64,000 nt of DNA from an uncultured Burkholderiales bacterium (GCA_946480465.1 CAMLJY010000015.1:1-64000); one strand, 5' to 3'. Positions 1 to 9,016 are shown, numbered from the stretch's first letter. The notes: generated from the letters alone by a model not told the origin. Made by a program: numbers and translations.

Positions 1-421
1 TGCGCCGGCCGTAGCGGTGGCCCAGGCCCATGCGGTACACGCTCTTGGCGCGGCCGACGTTCGAGGTGCCGTAGCGGCCGATCGGGATGGTCTCGTCGGT
101 GGGCAGGCCGCAGGGCATGCTGGCGACCCACAGCAGCTCGTCGCCGATGGCGCGGTAGGCGAACTGGTGGATCTCGGTCAGCTCGGCGATGCAGCTGTCG
201 ACGTCGGCATGCACGCCGGTGATGAATTCCAGCTGCGATTCGCTGAAGTCGGTGGTGATGTGGGGATGGGTCAGCGCCGAGCCCAGCGGCGCCGGGTGCG
301 GGGTGAGGGCCAGTTCGCCGCCATCGTCGGCGCGCAGGCTCTCTTTTTCGATGCCGCGGCGCATGCCGCGCAGCCGCTCGGGTGACAACTGGCGCAGGCG
401 GTCGATCAGGCTGCTGCTCAT
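1..421 (-). CDS. gshA: Glutamate-cysteine ligase, N-terminal part (cut by window edge)
   Basis: This is the first 140 residues of the enzyme that joins glutamate and cysteine in the first step of glutathione synthesis. Reading leftward from an ATG at 421, the translation shows the signatures of the E. coli-type GshA family: [10 protein letters not shown] near residue 22, [19 protein letters not shown] around 48-66, and [19 protein letters not shown] near 113-131. These stretches contribute to substrate and ATP binding in known family members. The frame stays open to base 1, so the C-terminal three quarters lie outside the window. A possible short coding frame upstream ends in an ATGA overlap with this start. 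Identification is strong because several long conserved blocks occur in the right order. Confidence 0.93.
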   Translation of the reverse strand, partial: MSSSLIDRLRQLSPERLRGMRRGIEKESLRADDGGELALTPHPAPLGSALTHPHITTDFSESQLEFITGVHADVDSCIAELTEIHQFAYRAIGDELLWVASMPCGLPTDETIPIGRYGTSNVGRAKSVYRMGLGHRYGRR

Positions 422-483
422 CGCTTGTCCCCGGGTTGGTCTTGGAAGGGGGCGAACGGTAGCACGCAGCCGATGACGGCCAT
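418..483 (-). CDS. Possible 21-aa leader or short membrane peptide overlapping gshA start
   Basis: A short reading frame from an ATG at 483 ends in a TGA that overlaps the gshA ATG by four bases (ATGA). It is open further upstream without an obvious start. It encodes a hydrophobic stretch, [13 protein letters not shown], followed by a polar tail, QDQPGDKR, with mostly G/C third positions. The stop-start overlap and the hydrophobic run suggest translational coupling to gshA, but the frame is short and no ribosome site is evident. It could be chance. Confidence 0.2.
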   Translation of the reverse strand: MAVIGCVLPFAPFQDQPGDKR

Positions 484-604
484 GATGACGCCGATCAGTG
501 CCCCGCCGCGGCCTGGGGTGCTGGCGCGAGCCGCTTCCGCGGCCCGGCAAATTCGGCTAAGCCGGCCGGCCGCGGCGGGTCGGCTGCGGCGCCGCCGGGA
601 CCAC

Positions 605-940
605 TCACGAACAGGGTCTGTCGGGCCGGCACAGGGCGGGGATGGACACCGGCACGGCGTCTGGCACGGCGTCTGGCACGGCGTCTGGCACGGCGTCTGG
701 CACGGCGTCTGGCCCCGTGTCCGGCGTCGCGAGCTGGGGCGGTGCCGCCGCCGCGGGCAAGGCCGCCGACACGGCCGCCTGGCGCGCCCGCCAGGCCTTC
801 ATCTCGCCGCGCCAGCGGTCCAGCGCCTGGGCGTGCAGGTCGAAGACGCAGGGCTCGCAGCCGTTGCCGCAGCACTCGTAGTCCTCGGGCCGGGGCGGCT
901 CCAGGGGAGGCGGGTCGCTGGGATCGGGGATGTCGCTCAC
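605..940 (-). CDS. Oxidoreductase-like domain protein with PDAV repeats
   Basis: This 111-residue protein starts at a GTG (MSDIPDPSD). It carries the pattern PPPLEPPRPEDYECCGNGCEPCVFDL followed by a Trp-containing helix, which matches the small 'oxidoreductase-like, N-terminal' family (PF09791), whose biochemical role is unknown. The four clustered cysteines (CCxxxCxxC) could bind a metal or form disulfides; that is inference. The C-terminal half is low-complexity: Ala/Pro-rich sequence, then five exact PDAV repeats encoded by a 12-bp tandem repeat. It is transcribed divergently from the DoxX gene. The start is uncertain because no strong ribosome site precedes the GTG. Confidence 0.7.
   Translation of the reverse strand: MSDIPDPSDPPPLEPPRPEDYECCGNGCEPCVFDLHAQALDRWRGEMKAWRARQAAVSAALPAAAAPPQLATPDTGPDAVPDAVPDAVPDAVPDAVPVSIPALCRPDRPCS
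651..710. repeat. Five perfect 12-bp tandem repeats inside a coding region
   Basis: The unit GGCACGGCGTCT occurs five times head to tail, followed by a degenerate sixth unit. Because 12 is divisible by three, copy-number changes would add or remove PDAV tetrapeptides without shifting the frame of the overlapping leftward gene. Confidence 0.95.
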
Positions 941-1052
941 GCGGCGGCGAAGGTCGAAGTCTGGGCGGCCCGGGATTGTCGCGCGGGCACGGGGGTTGCC
1001 GCCCTGCGGCCATGCCGCGCGGCGGCGCGGGCCCCTTCGCGGAGATCGAACG

Positions 1053-1541
1053 ATGGCTGACCTCTCTCATTCCAACGGCAACTTCTATTCGCAGCCTCTG
1101 CCGGCCCAGGTGCGGCGCTGGGACGCGACGGCTCGGGCGCTGCTGCTGGACGACCTGGGCAAGCTGCTGCTGCGCGTGAGCCTGGGCGCGATGCTGATGC
1201 TGCACGGCATCGCCAAGCTGGCCAACGGCGTCGACGGCATCGCCGGCATGTTGCAGCAGCGCGGCCTGCCGGGTGCGCTGGCCTATGCCGTCTTCATCGG
1301 CGAACTGCTGGCGCCGCTGGCGATGATCCTGGGCGTGTGGACGCGGCCGGCGGCCCTGCTGGCAGCCATCAACATGGGCGTGGCCATCACGCTGGCCCAC
1401 GCGGCCGACCTGTTCAGGCTGGGTCCGCAGGGCGGCTGGGCCATCGAACTGCAGGGCCTGTTCCTGTTCGGCGCGCTGGCGGTGATGCTGCTGGGCGGTG
1501 GCCGCTTCAGCGTGGGCGGGCTGCGCGGCCGCTTCAACTGA
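1053..1541 (+). CDS. DoxX family membrane protein
   Basis: This 162-aa protein begins at an ATG preceded by GGAG at 1041, a better start than the longer upstream frame. It has four hydrophobic segments, with LLRVSLGAMLMLHGIAKL near residue 40 and PGALAYAVFIGELLAPLAMI near 75. These match the DoxX family, including the conserved LHGxxK region of helix 1 and the GExLxPL pattern of helix 2. DoxX proteins sit in the inner membrane; some are linked to quinone or sulfur redox chemistry or to oxidative stress, but the role of most is unknown. It stands alone and reads rightward, divergent from the oxidoreductase-like gene. Confidence 0.88.
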   Translation: MADLSHSNGNFYSQPLPAQVRRWDATARALLLDDLGKLLLRVSLGAMLMLHGIAKLANGVDGIAGMLQQRGLPGALAYAVFIGELLAPLAMILGVWTRPAALLAAINMGVAITLAHAADLFRLGPQGGWAIELQGLFLFGALAVMLLGGGRFSVGGLRGRFN

Positions 1542-1815
1542 ACCGGTCGGGCGCAGCCCACGCCACCGGGAGGCTGCACAGGCGATGAGCCCGCCGGCGG
1601 CGGCGGGCGGGCCCCGCCTGGCCGTGCCCGCCCTGCGCAACGCAGGGCGACGAAACGCCGGCCGGATGGGATGAACCGCGGAAAGCGCGGTCCGGAGCCG
1701 GGGTGCTTCGCGATTAAGCTAGCTCCCCTTGCGCCGCCCGGATTCAGCGCGCGGCGCCGTCCGGGCCACGAGCCCATTCTTCCCACCGCTTCGCCCAGAA
1801 CCAGGAGTTCTCCCG

Positions 1816-3021
1816 ATGCCGCGCTGCCGCCTCGTCGCCTTGTCCCTGCTCGCCCTGCTGGCTGCCTGCGGCAAGCCCGGGGGTGATGGCGGCGCGGCCA
1901 AGTCGCCGGCGGCGCAGGCAGCGGCCAAGGCGGCGTCCGCCCCCGCGTTGCTGCTGGCGCCGGAAGACCTGCGCACCGTGGGCACCGGCGCCGTCACGCA
2001 TGGTCCGGTCATCACCGGCTCCATCCAGCCCGAGCGCCGGGCCGACCTGCGCGCCGAGGTCTCCGCCGTGGTCATGCAGGTGCTGAAGGAAAACGGCGAA
2101 GCGGTGAAGCGCGGCGACCTGCTGGTGCGGCTGGACGATGCCTCGATCCGCGACACGCTGGCCTCGGCCGAGGAATCGCTGCGCGCGGCAGGCCAGTCGC
2201 TGGAACAGGCCGAGCGCACCTACCAGCGGCTGAAGACGCTGCAGGCGCAGGGCATGACCTCGATGCAGGCGATGGAAGACGCGGAGGTGCGGCGCAATAA
2301 CGCCCAAAGCGATCAGGTGGCGGCCAAGGCCCGCGTCGCCAGCGCACGCCAGCAGTTGCAGCGCACCGAGGTGCGCGCGCCCTTCGACGGCGTGCTGAGC
2401 GACCGCAAGGTCTCCGCCGGCGACACCGCCGCGGTGGGCAAGGAACTGGCCAAGGTGATCGATCCCGCGAGCATGCGCTTCGAGGGCATGGTCTCGGCGG
2501 ATCGCATGCACGAGATCAAGGTCGGCCAGCCGGTGCGCTTCCACGTCAACGGCTTTCCGAACACCGAGTTCGAGGGCCGCATCAAACGCGTGGATGCCTC
2601 GGCCGACCCGATGACGCGGCAGCTGGAGGTGCTGGTGTCCTTCGGCGACAAGCAGCTGCCGCCGCGCGTGGCCGGCCTGTATGCCGAGGGCCGCATCGAA
2701 GCCGGCAGCCGCCAGGCGCTGATGGTGCCGGAAGCCTCGGTGGTGCGCACCGGTGACGCCACGCACGTCTGGCGCGTGCAGGGCGACCGGCTGCAGAAGG
2801 TGGTGGTGAAGCTGGGCGAGCGCGATGCGCGGCGCGGCGAATACCCGGTGCTGCAGGGCCTGGCGGACGGCGACCGCATCCTGCGCAACCCGGGCAACGC
2901 CCTGGTCGATGGCCAGCGGCTGGAGTTCGCGCCCTCGCCCCGGCCCGCCATGGCCGCCACCGCGCCGGTGGCAGCGCCTGCCGCATCGGCCGCGCCGGTC
3001 GCCGCATCGGCCACGCGCTGA
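1816..3021 (+). CDS. RND efflux periplasmic adaptor lipoprotein
   Basis: This 401-aa protein is the membrane-fusion subunit of a tripartite RND exporter, linking the inner-membrane pump to an outer-membrane channel. The ATG at 1816 has AGGAG 9-13 bases upstream and opens a lipoprotein signal peptide with the lipobox LLAAC (Cys about residue 17). The order is a biotinyl/lipoyl-type half, a coiled-coil hairpin (roughly residues 100-175, rich in Leu/Gln/Glu), the second lipoyl half ending RTEVRAPFDGVLSDRKV, then beta-barrel and membrane-proximal domains. The C-terminus is Ala/Pro-rich. The permease follows after 31 bp, so the two form an operon. No TolC-type channel gene is present here, so the complex probably borrows one from elsewhere. 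Confidence 0.93.
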   Translation: MPRCRLVALSLLALLAACGKPGGDGGAAKSPAAQAAAKAASAPALLLAPEDLRTVGTGAVTHGPVITGSIQPERRADLRAEVSAVVMQVLKENGEAVKRGDLLVRLDDASIRDTLASAEESLRAAGQSLEQAERTYQRLKTLQAQGMTSMQAMEDAEVRRNNAQSDQVAAKARVASARQQLQRTEVRAPFDGVLSDRKVSAGDTAAVGKELAKVIDPASMRFEGMVSADRMHEIKVGQPVRFHVNGFPNTEFEGRIKRVDASADPMTRQLEVLVSFGDKQLPPRVAGLYAEGRIEAGSRQALMVPEASVVRTGDATHVWRVQGDRLQKVVVKLGERDARRGEYPVLQGLADGDRILRNPGNALVDGQRLEFAPSPRPAMAATAPVAAPAASAAPVAASATR

Positions 3022-3052
3022 GCATCACGCCGCGCCACGCAGGAGGCCCGCC

Positions 3053-6000
3053 ATGTTCCTCTCTGACTTCAGCATCAAGCGCCCGGTCGCGACCATCGTC
3101 ATCATCATCGCGCTGATGGCGCTGGGCCTGCTGGCCTTGTCCAAGCTGCGCGTCAACCAGATCCCGGACGTCGAGCAGCCGGTGCTCGTCGTCAACATCG
3201 CCTACCCCGGCGCATCGCCGGACACGGTGGAGCGCGAGATCGTCAACCGCATCGAGAAGGCGCTGCAGAGCATCTCGGGCGTGGACGACGTGCGCTCGAC
3301 CGCCAGCGAGAGCAACGCCCGCATCGTGCTGATCTTCAAGTTCGAGAAGAACATGATCGAGGCGGCCGACGAGGTGCGCAACGCCATCGGCACCGTGCGC
3401 CACAAGCTGCCGGTGGAGATGCGCGAGCCGGTGCTGCAGCGGCTGGATCCGGCGCAGCAGCCGATCATGCAGCTGGCGCTGTCGTCGTCCACGCTGTCGC
3501 ACGCGGAGATCTCGCGCATCGCGGAAGACCAGCTGGCCGACCGCTTCCGCGCCATCGGCGGCGTGGCGGTGGTCAACGTCAACGGCGCGCTCAGGCGCGA
3601 GCTGTCGGTGCTGCTGAGGGCGGAGAAGCTGCGCGAGTTCAACATCTCGGTGACCGAGGTGGTCAACGCGGTGCGGGCGCAGAACGCCACCGCGCCGGTG
3701 GGCAAGGTGCGCGGCGCGCTGGAGGACCAGAGCATCCGGCTGGTGGGCCGCCTCGAATCGCCGGCGGAGTTCCAGCAGATCGTGGTGCGCCGCCGCGGCG
3801 ACGAGATCGTGCGCCTGGGCCAGCTGGCCACGGTGCAGGACGGCTTCGCCGAGCTCACCGGCTTTTCGGTGCGCAACGGGCAGCCGAACGTGGGCCTGTC
3901 CGTCACCCGCTCGCGCGATGCCAGCACGGTGGGCGTGGCCGACGAGATCCGCAAGCTGGTCGCCACGATCAACACCGAGCTGCCCAAGGGCACCACGCTG
4001 GAGGTGACGCAGGACGGCGGCAAGGACGCGCAGAACAGCCTCAACAACGTGGTGCATGCGCTGGTCTTCGGCGCGGGGCTGACGATCTTCGTCGTCTACA
4101 TCTTCCTGAACTCGTGGCGCTCGACGCTGATCACCGCGTTGAGCCTGCCCACCTCGGTGGTGGCCGCCTTCATCGCGGTGTGGCTGTGCGGCTTCTCGCT
4201 GAACTTCATGAGCCTGCTCGGACTGTCGCTGGCCATCGGCGTGCTGATCGACGATGCGATCGTCGTGCGCGAGAACATCGTGCGGCACATGGAGATGGGC
4301 GAGGACCGGCGCACCGCCGCGCTGAACGGCACCGCCGAGATCGGCCTGGCGGTGGCGGCCACCACCTTCTCGATCGTCGCGGTGTTCGTGCCGGTGGCCT
4401 TCATGCCGGGCGTGTCCGGCGAATGGTTCCGCCCCTTCGGGCTGACGGTGGTGGCCTCGGTGCTGGTCAGCCTCTTCATCAGCTTCACGCTCGACCCGAT
4501 GCTGTCGGCCTACTGGGGCGACCCGCCGGGGCACCACGACGCGGAGAAGCGCGGCATCAGCCTGTGGCTGCAGCACTTCAACCACTGGTTCGACCACCAG
4601 GCCGACCGCTACGGCCGCGTCATCGCCTGGGCGCTGCACCACCGGGCGTGGATGTTCTTCTTCGCCATCGCGAGCCTGGTCGCCGCGATCGGGTTGCACG
4701 CCAAGTTCGGCGGCTCCAGCTTCCTGCCGGCATCGGACTTCGGCACCATCGCGATCGAGGTGCGCACGCCCTCGTCCAGCAGCCTGGAATACGTGCGCCG
4801 CAAGATGGAAAGCGCCGCGGCGCTGGCACGCACCCTGCCCGAGACCAAGGCCACCAACAGCATCGTCAACGCCGGCGGCGGCCGCATCTACGTGGACATC
4901 GGCAAGAGCACGCACCGCGTGCGCTCGGCCGCCGGCATCGCCGCCGAGCTGCGCGAGAAGGTCAAGCGCCTGGTGGGGGCCGAGTACGTGGTGCTGGAAG
5001 ACATGAACATGGGCGCGCAGAAGCCGGTGCAGATCCGCTTCTCGGGCACCGATTCGCGCAAGCTGCTGCAGCTGACCAACGAGTTCATGGACAAGCTGCG
5101 CCAGGTGCCGGGCGCGGTGGACGTGGGCCTGTCGGAGCAGGACCCGCAGGACGAGCTGAAGATCGAGCTGGACCGCGGCCTCGCCAATGCCATGGGCATC
5201 AGCGCCAACGACGCGGCGCAGGCGCTGCGCGTGGCCTTTGCCGGCGTGGAGGTGGGCGACTGGGTCGACCCCAGCGGCGAAACGCGCGACGTGGCGGTGC
5301 GCCTGGACCCGGCCGACCGCGTGGACGCCAGCAACATCGAACGGCTGCCGATCGCGGTCTCCGGCAGCAACGGCATGATGGTGCCGCTGGAGCAGATCGC
5401 GAAGATCTCGATGGGCAAGGGCCCGTCGCAGATTCAGCATGCGGACGGCAAGAAGATGATCGCCGTCTCGTCCAATGCCCAGGGCCGCTCACCCGGCGAG
5501 CTGACCGCCGACGCGCTGAAGCTGGCACGCAGCATGGAATTCCCGCCCGGCTACGGGCTGGAGCTGGCCGGCGCGTCCAAGGACCAGCAGGAGGTGTTCA
5601 CCAACATGGGCATCGCATTGGCGAGCGGCGTGGCGCTGATGTACTTCGTGCTGGTCATCCAGTTCGGCAGCTTCACCGCGCCGCTGCCGGTGATGATCTC
5701 GCTGCCGCTGTCGCTGATCGGCGTGGTGCTGGCACTGCTCCTGACCAGGAACACGCTGAACCTGATGAGCTTCATCGGCGTCATCATGCTGATGGGCCTG
5801 GTGGCCAAGAACGCCATCCTGCTGCTGGACGCCGCGCGCGTGCTGGAAGCCGAGGGCATGGACCGGGAAGACGCGCTGATGACCGCCGGCCGCAAGCGCC
5901 TGCGGCCCATCCTGATGACCACCTTCGCGCTCATCGCCGGCATGCTGCCGGTGGCCATCGGCGTCGGCGAAGGCGGAGAGTTCTATCGCCCGATGGCCGT

Positions 6001-6265
6001 GGCCATCATCGGCGGCACCATCACGTCGACGATGCTGACGCTGCTGGTGATCCCGAGCTTCTACGACTCCATCGAGATCAAGCGCGACAGCATGGTGGCC
6101 AAGTTCCGCGCCCGCTCGGCCCGCTTCACCGCCTTCGGCGGCTTCGTCATCACCTTCGCCGAGGCCCTGCTGTTCCTGGCCGGCCTGCGCTTCGCCTGGC
6201 GGCTGCTGACGCACCCGCTGCGCTGGTGGCGGCAGGCCGCGGCACGCCGTTTGCCCGCGGCTTGA
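3053..6265 (+). CDS. RND efflux permease (HAE1/AcrB type)
   Basis: This 1070-aa inner-membrane proton/drug antiporter is close to full family length. The chosen ATG (MFLSDFSIKRPVAT) has AGGAGG just upstream and is the typical start of this family. It has the expected layout: TM1, a large periplasmic loop starting RVNQIPDVEQPVL, a block of helices, a second periplasmic loop and a second block of helices. The proton-relay pair is visible as GVLIDDAIVV (Asp-Asp near residue 402), and its Lys partner as LVAKNAILLLD (near 919). It pairs with the adaptor lipoprotein just upstream. The substrate cannot be read from sequence; the family exports drugs, solvents, dyes or lipids. Confidence 0.95.
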   Translation: MFLSDFSIKRPVATIVIIIALMALGLLALSKLRVNQIPDVEQPVLVVNIAYPGASPDTVEREIVNRIEKALQSISGVDDVRSTASESNARIVLIFKFEKNMIEAADEVRNAIGTVRHKLPVEMREPVLQRLDPAQQPIMQLALSSSTLSHAEISRIAEDQLADRFRAIGGVAVVNVNGALRRELSVLLRAEKLREFNISVTEVVNAVRAQNATAPVGKVRGALEDQSIRLVGRLESPAEFQQIVVRRRGDEIVRLGQLATVQDGFAELTGFSVRNGQPNVGLSVTRSRDASTVGVADEIRKLVATINTELPKGTTLEVTQDGGKDAQNSLNNVVHALVFGAGLTIFVVYIFLNSWRSTLITALSLPTSVVAAFIAVWLCGFSLNFMSLLGLSLAIGVLIDDAIVVRENIVRHMEMGEDRRTAALNGTAEIGLAVAATTFSIVAVFVPVAFMPGVSGEWFRPFGLTVVASVLVSLFISFTLDPMLSAYWGDPPGHHDAEKRGISLWLQHFNHWFDHQADRYGRVIAWALHHRAWMFFFAIASLVAAIGLHAKFGGSSFLPASDFGTIAIEVRTPSSSSLEYVRRKMESAAALARTLPETKATNSIVNAGGGRIYVDIGKSTHRVRSAAGIAAELREKVKRLVGAEYVVLEDMNMGAQKPVQIRFSGTDSRKLLQLTNEFMDKLRQVPGAVDVGLSEQDPQDELKIELDRGLANAMGISANDAAQALRVAFAGVEVGDWVDPSGETRDVAVRLDPADRVDASNIERLPIAVSGSNGMMVPLEQIAKISMGKGPSQIQHADGKKMIAVSSNAQGRSPGELTADALKLARSMEFPPGYGLELAGASKDQQEVFTNMGIALASGVALMYFVLVIQFGSFTAPLPVMISLPLSLIGVVLALLLTRNTLNLMSFIGVIMLMGLVAKNAILLLDAARVLEAEGMDREDALMTAGRKRLRPILMTTFALIAGMLPVAIGVGEGGEFYRPMAVAIIGGTITSTMLTLLVIPSFYDSIEIKRDSMVAKFRARSARFTAFGGFVITFAEALLFLAGLRFAWRLLTHPLRWWRQAAARRLPAA

Positions 6266-6360
6266 CGGACCCGGGTCAAGCCGGGGCCGAAGGTCCGCCT
6301 GCGTGCCCGGGCCGGGCGCGCATGCAGAATCGTCCGACACCCGTTCGACACAACCGCAGG

Positions 6361-6379
6361 ACCGCCCCTCGAGGGCGGT
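6361..6379 (+). other. GC hairpin upstream of cyclophilin gene
   Basis: ACCGCCC and GGGCGGT pair across the 5-base loop CTCGA, 23 bases before the GTG start at 6402. No T-run follows, so a simple terminator is unlikely. It could end RND operon transcripts in a Rho-dependent way or lie in the 5' leader of the next gene. Confidence 0.35.
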
Positions 6380-6401
6380 TCGCACCGTCTGGAGACCTGC
6401 C

Positions 6402-7301
6402 GTGACCCACCCGAAGCTTTCCCGGCGCGCCCTCGGCGCGGCGGCGCTCGCGATGCTGCTGCCGCTGGCCGCGAACGCCCAGACCACCCTGCCCCCCGCC
6501 ACCGCGATGGTGCGCATGCACACCACGCACGGGCCGATCGACGTCGAGCTGTACGGCGCGCATGCCGCGGGCACGGTCAACAACTTCATGAGCTACGTGC
6601 GGTCCGGCGCCTACACCGGCACCGTGTTCCACCGCAGCGTCAAGGACTTCGTGATCCAGGCCGGCAACATCGCCTGGCCGGCGGGCGGGGAAGCCGCGGA
6701 CTACGTGGTCACCGCCGCGCCGGTCGTCAACGAGTACAGCGAACTGCGGCCCAACGTGCGCGGCACGATCGCGATGGCCAAGCTGCCCAACCAGCCCAAC
6801 AGCGCCACCTCGCAGTGGTTCTTCAACCTGGCGGACAACACCGCCGTCCTCGGGCCGGCCCAGAACGGCGGCTTCACGGTCTTCGGCAAGGCCACGGCGC
6901 CCAGCCTGGCGACGCTGGACAAGATCGCGGCCCTGCCCACCGTGAACGCGGGCAGCGAGTTCACGCAGTTCCCGGTGGTGAACTACAGCTCGGGCCGCAT
7001 CCTGCGCACCAACATGGCGCTGGTCGAGCGCATCGAGGAACTGCCGGCCCGGGCCAGCATCGGCGCCGCCGACCGCGTCTTCAACTACCTGGAAGCGGCC
7101 TATCCGCAGTACGCGCCGCCGGGGGGCGCGACCACCGGCGTCGCGCTGGGTTATGCCTACCGGTACTACGCGGCCACCGGCGCCTACGCCGGCACCAAGG
7201 ACGGCATGGTGTATTACCTGGTCCCCGCGATCAGCCCCGAGATCCAGCCGCTGGGCTCGCTGGCGGAGTGGCTGGCGATCGCCGAGGTGCACGGCTATTG
7301 A
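6402..7301 (+). CDS. Periplasmic cyclophilin-type peptidyl-prolyl isomerase with C-terminal extension
   Basis: This 299-aa exported protein starts at a GTG with GGAG 8-11 bases upstream. The N-terminus KLSRRALGAAALAML-LPLAANAQ is a signal peptide; the paired arginines could suit Tat export. Residues 35-210 match cyclophilins: TTHGPIDVELYG, VFHRSVKDFVIQAGN, NSATSQWFFNLADN and FTVFGKA. The core active-site region FHR and the SQWFFN block are present. The last ~80 residues (AADRVFNYLEAAYPQYAPP...YRYYAATGAYAGTKDGMVYYL) form a small aromatic-rich domain also fused to other exported proteins of Burkholderiales. It probably assists folding of envelope proteins. It appears monocistronic. Confidence 0.88.
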   Translation: MTHPKLSRRALGAAALAMLLPLAANAQTTLPPATAMVRMHTTHGPIDVELYGAHAAGTVNNFMSYVRSGAYTGTVFHRSVKDFVIQAGNIAWPAGGEAADYVVTAAPVVNEYSELRPNVRGTIAMAKLPNQPNSATSQWFFNLADNTAVLGPAQNGGFTVFGKATAPSLATLDKIAALPTVNAGSEFTQFPVVNYSSGRILRTNMALVERIEELPARASIGAADRVFNYLEAAYPQYAPPGGATTGVALGYAYRYYAATGAYAGTKDGMVYYLVPAISPEIQPLGSLAEWLAIAEVHGY

Positions 7302-7445
7302 GCGCGGCGCCGCGCGCGGCGGCGGGTGAACTTTTGCGAACGGCCGAGACAGCCGCGCGGCGACGTCCCACAGTACGGCCTGCCGGCGCGGCCGAAGGAA
7401 CGGCACCGTGCCGCGCTAACTTGCGCCATACGCAGGAGCCCGCCC

Positions 7446-8345
7446 ATGCCACTGTCCGCCTTCCATTCCGGCACCGCTGACGCCACCACCCCTGCCGCCG
7501 CCGCAAGCCCGGCGGCGGTGCCCACGCTGAGCTTCCGCGCGCTGCCGGACATCGCCCCGCTGCCCGCTGATCCGCTGCCGGCCGCGCTGCCGAGCTTCCT
7601 GGCCCAGGCGCAGATGCGCCCGCTGCCGGTGACGGTGGACGCGCCCGCCGACATCGACGGCGGCTGGCCGCAGCCGGAGCACCACGGCCTCATCACCGGC
7701 CGCTGCCGGCTCGGCGAGGCACCGCAAGGCTGGCGGCGCGACGACATCGTGGGCGCGGTGCTGAAGGTGAGCTTCGAGGATTGGCAAGGCGGCATGCCGC
7801 TCGCCACCAGCCGGCAGGTCGGCGACTACCGGCGCCTGACCAGCGGACCCAGCGGCGAAGGCAACCACACCGCGGTCGTCTACCAGCGCGACGAGACCGA
7901 GAGCCTGACCGGCGAAGCCCACCCCGCCACGCTGGCGCTGAACGGCCAGCGCGCGATCGGCGCGGCGCCGCGCCTGTCCTCGCTGCAGACGCAGGGCATC
8001 ACGGTCGACCGCACCGAGACCCGGCCCGCGGCCGACGGCGCGCTGTGCTTCGAGACCTGGCAGACGCGCAAGCTGCTGCGCCGCGAACACCACGCCGGCA
8101 TGTTCGAGCTGTGCATCGCGCTGAACGCCGAGGCGCTGGAACGGCTGCGCCGCGATGGCGAGGCGGTGTTCTTCACCGGTGCCGACGACCCGACCTACCC
8201 GCTGGCGCTGCGCCGCGCGACGCTGTCGGTCACCTACGGCCAGCGGCGGGCCAGCGAGGGCAGCGATGGCGGGGACACCGCGATCGTCGGCGGCCTGGCC
8301 AGCATGGCCGGCCGCTGGCGCGTGCCGGACCGCACGGCCGGTTGA
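7446..8345 (+). CDS. Hypothetical protein, 299 aa
   Basis: I do not recognise this protein. The ATG at 7446 follows AGGAG and gives a 299-residue soluble product with no signal peptide or membrane span. The first ~75 residues are Ala/Pro-rich. The remainder looks like a folded domain with regular strands: HGLITGRCRLGEAP, DIVGAVLKVSFEDW, AAPRLSSLQTQGITVDRTETRP, LCFETWQTRKLLRREHHAGMF. A convergent ClpP-type gene follows after 74 bp, separated by a GC hairpin. Codon use is the same as its neighbours, so it is very likely real; function is unknown. Confidence 0.75.
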   Translation: MPLSAFHSGTADATTPAAAASPAAVPTLSFRALPDIAPLPADPLPAALPSFLAQAQMRPLPVTVDAPADIDGGWPQPEHHGLITGRCRLGEAPQGWRRDDIVGAVLKVSFEDWQGGMPLATSRQVGDYRRLTSGPSGEGNHTAVVYQRDETESLTGEAHPATLALNGQRAIGAAPRLSSLQTQGITVDRTETRPAADGALCFETWQTRKLLRREHHAGMFELCIALNAEALERLRRDGEAVFFTGADDPTYPLALRRATLSVTYGQRRASEGSDGGDTAIVGGLASMAGRWRVPDRTAG

Positions 8346-8356
8346 CCCGGCTGCCG

Positions 8357-8375
8357 CCCCGCGGCCGCCGCGGGG
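8357..8375. terminator. Candidate bidirectional GC hairpin between convergent genes
   Basis: CCCCGCGG and CCGCGGGG form a perfect 8-bp stem with a CCG loop, placed between the convergent ends of the 299-aa gene and the ClpP-type gene. There is no U-run on either side, so a classical intrinsic terminator is not proven. Confidence 0.35.
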
Positions 8376-8419
8376 GGGCCGGCGCCCGACCGCGCGCGGC
8401 GGGATGCGTCACAAGCGCT

Positions 8420-9016
8420 TCAGCCCAGGTCCTTCTGCTGCTCGATGACGCGCGAGACGATGCCGTAGGCCACCGCCTCCTCGGCATTCATCCAGTGGTC
8501 GCGTTCCATGTCGGCCAGCACCTGCTCCACCTTGCGGCCGGTCTGGCGCGCGATGACGCGGGCGATGCGCTCGCGCGTGCGCAGGATCTCCTTGGCCTGG
8601 ATCGCGATGTCGGTGGCCTGGCCGCCGGCGCCGCCGGCGGGCTGGTGGATCATGAAGCGGGTGTTCGGCAGGCAGACCCGGCGTTCCTTGGGCGGCGCAA
8701 GGAAGATGTGCGCGCCCGCGCTGGCGACCCAGCCCGTGCCCACCGTCGTGACCGGGGCGCGCACGAAGCGGATCATGTCGTGGATGGCGTCACCCGACTC
8801 GACGTGGCCGCCCGGCGAGGACACCAGCATCGTGATCGGCGCGTCCGAGTCCTCGGACAAGGCCAGCAGCCGGCGGCACACGGCCTGGGCCAGCTTGTCG
8901 TCGATCTCGCCGAACACCAGCACGTGGCGCGAGCGGAAGATCAGCTGTTCCTCCAGCCGGCCCATGGGCTCGGGCTTGGCGTTGGAGAGGTCTTCCTGTT
9001 CGGGTTGGCGGGGCAT
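8420..9016 (-). CDS. ClpP-type serine protease (ClpP paralogue)
   Basis: This 198-aa protein has the ClpP fold and the full catalytic set. The serine is in GWVASAGAHIFLA (near residue 99), the histidine in TRFMIHQP (near 124), and the acidic partner in MERDHWMNAEEAVAYGIV (near 171). The oxyanion region SSPGGHV is also present. In complex with a Clp ATPase such proteins degrade unfolded or tagged proteins. The usual tig-clpP-clpX-lon context is missing, and the sequence GWVASAG differs from the housekeeping ASMGA form, so this is probably a second ClpP. The ATG at 9016 is preceded on its strand by AGGAGAG. Confidence 0.88.
   Translation of the reverse strand: MPRQPEQEDLSNAKPEPMGRLEEQLIFRSRHVLVFGEIDDKLAQAVCRRLLALSEDSDAPITMLVSSPGGHVESGDAIHDMIRFVRAPVTTVGTGWVASAGAHIFLAPPKERRVCLPNTRFMIHQPAGGAGGQATDIAIQAKEILRTRERIARVIARQTGRKVEQVLADMERDHWMNAEEAVAYGIVSRVIEQQKDLG

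Noticed and set aside
2582..5440. Leftward 952-aa frame opposite the RND permease
   Set aside because: It is a shadow of the strongly conserved permease in another frame, a common effect in GC-rich DNA.
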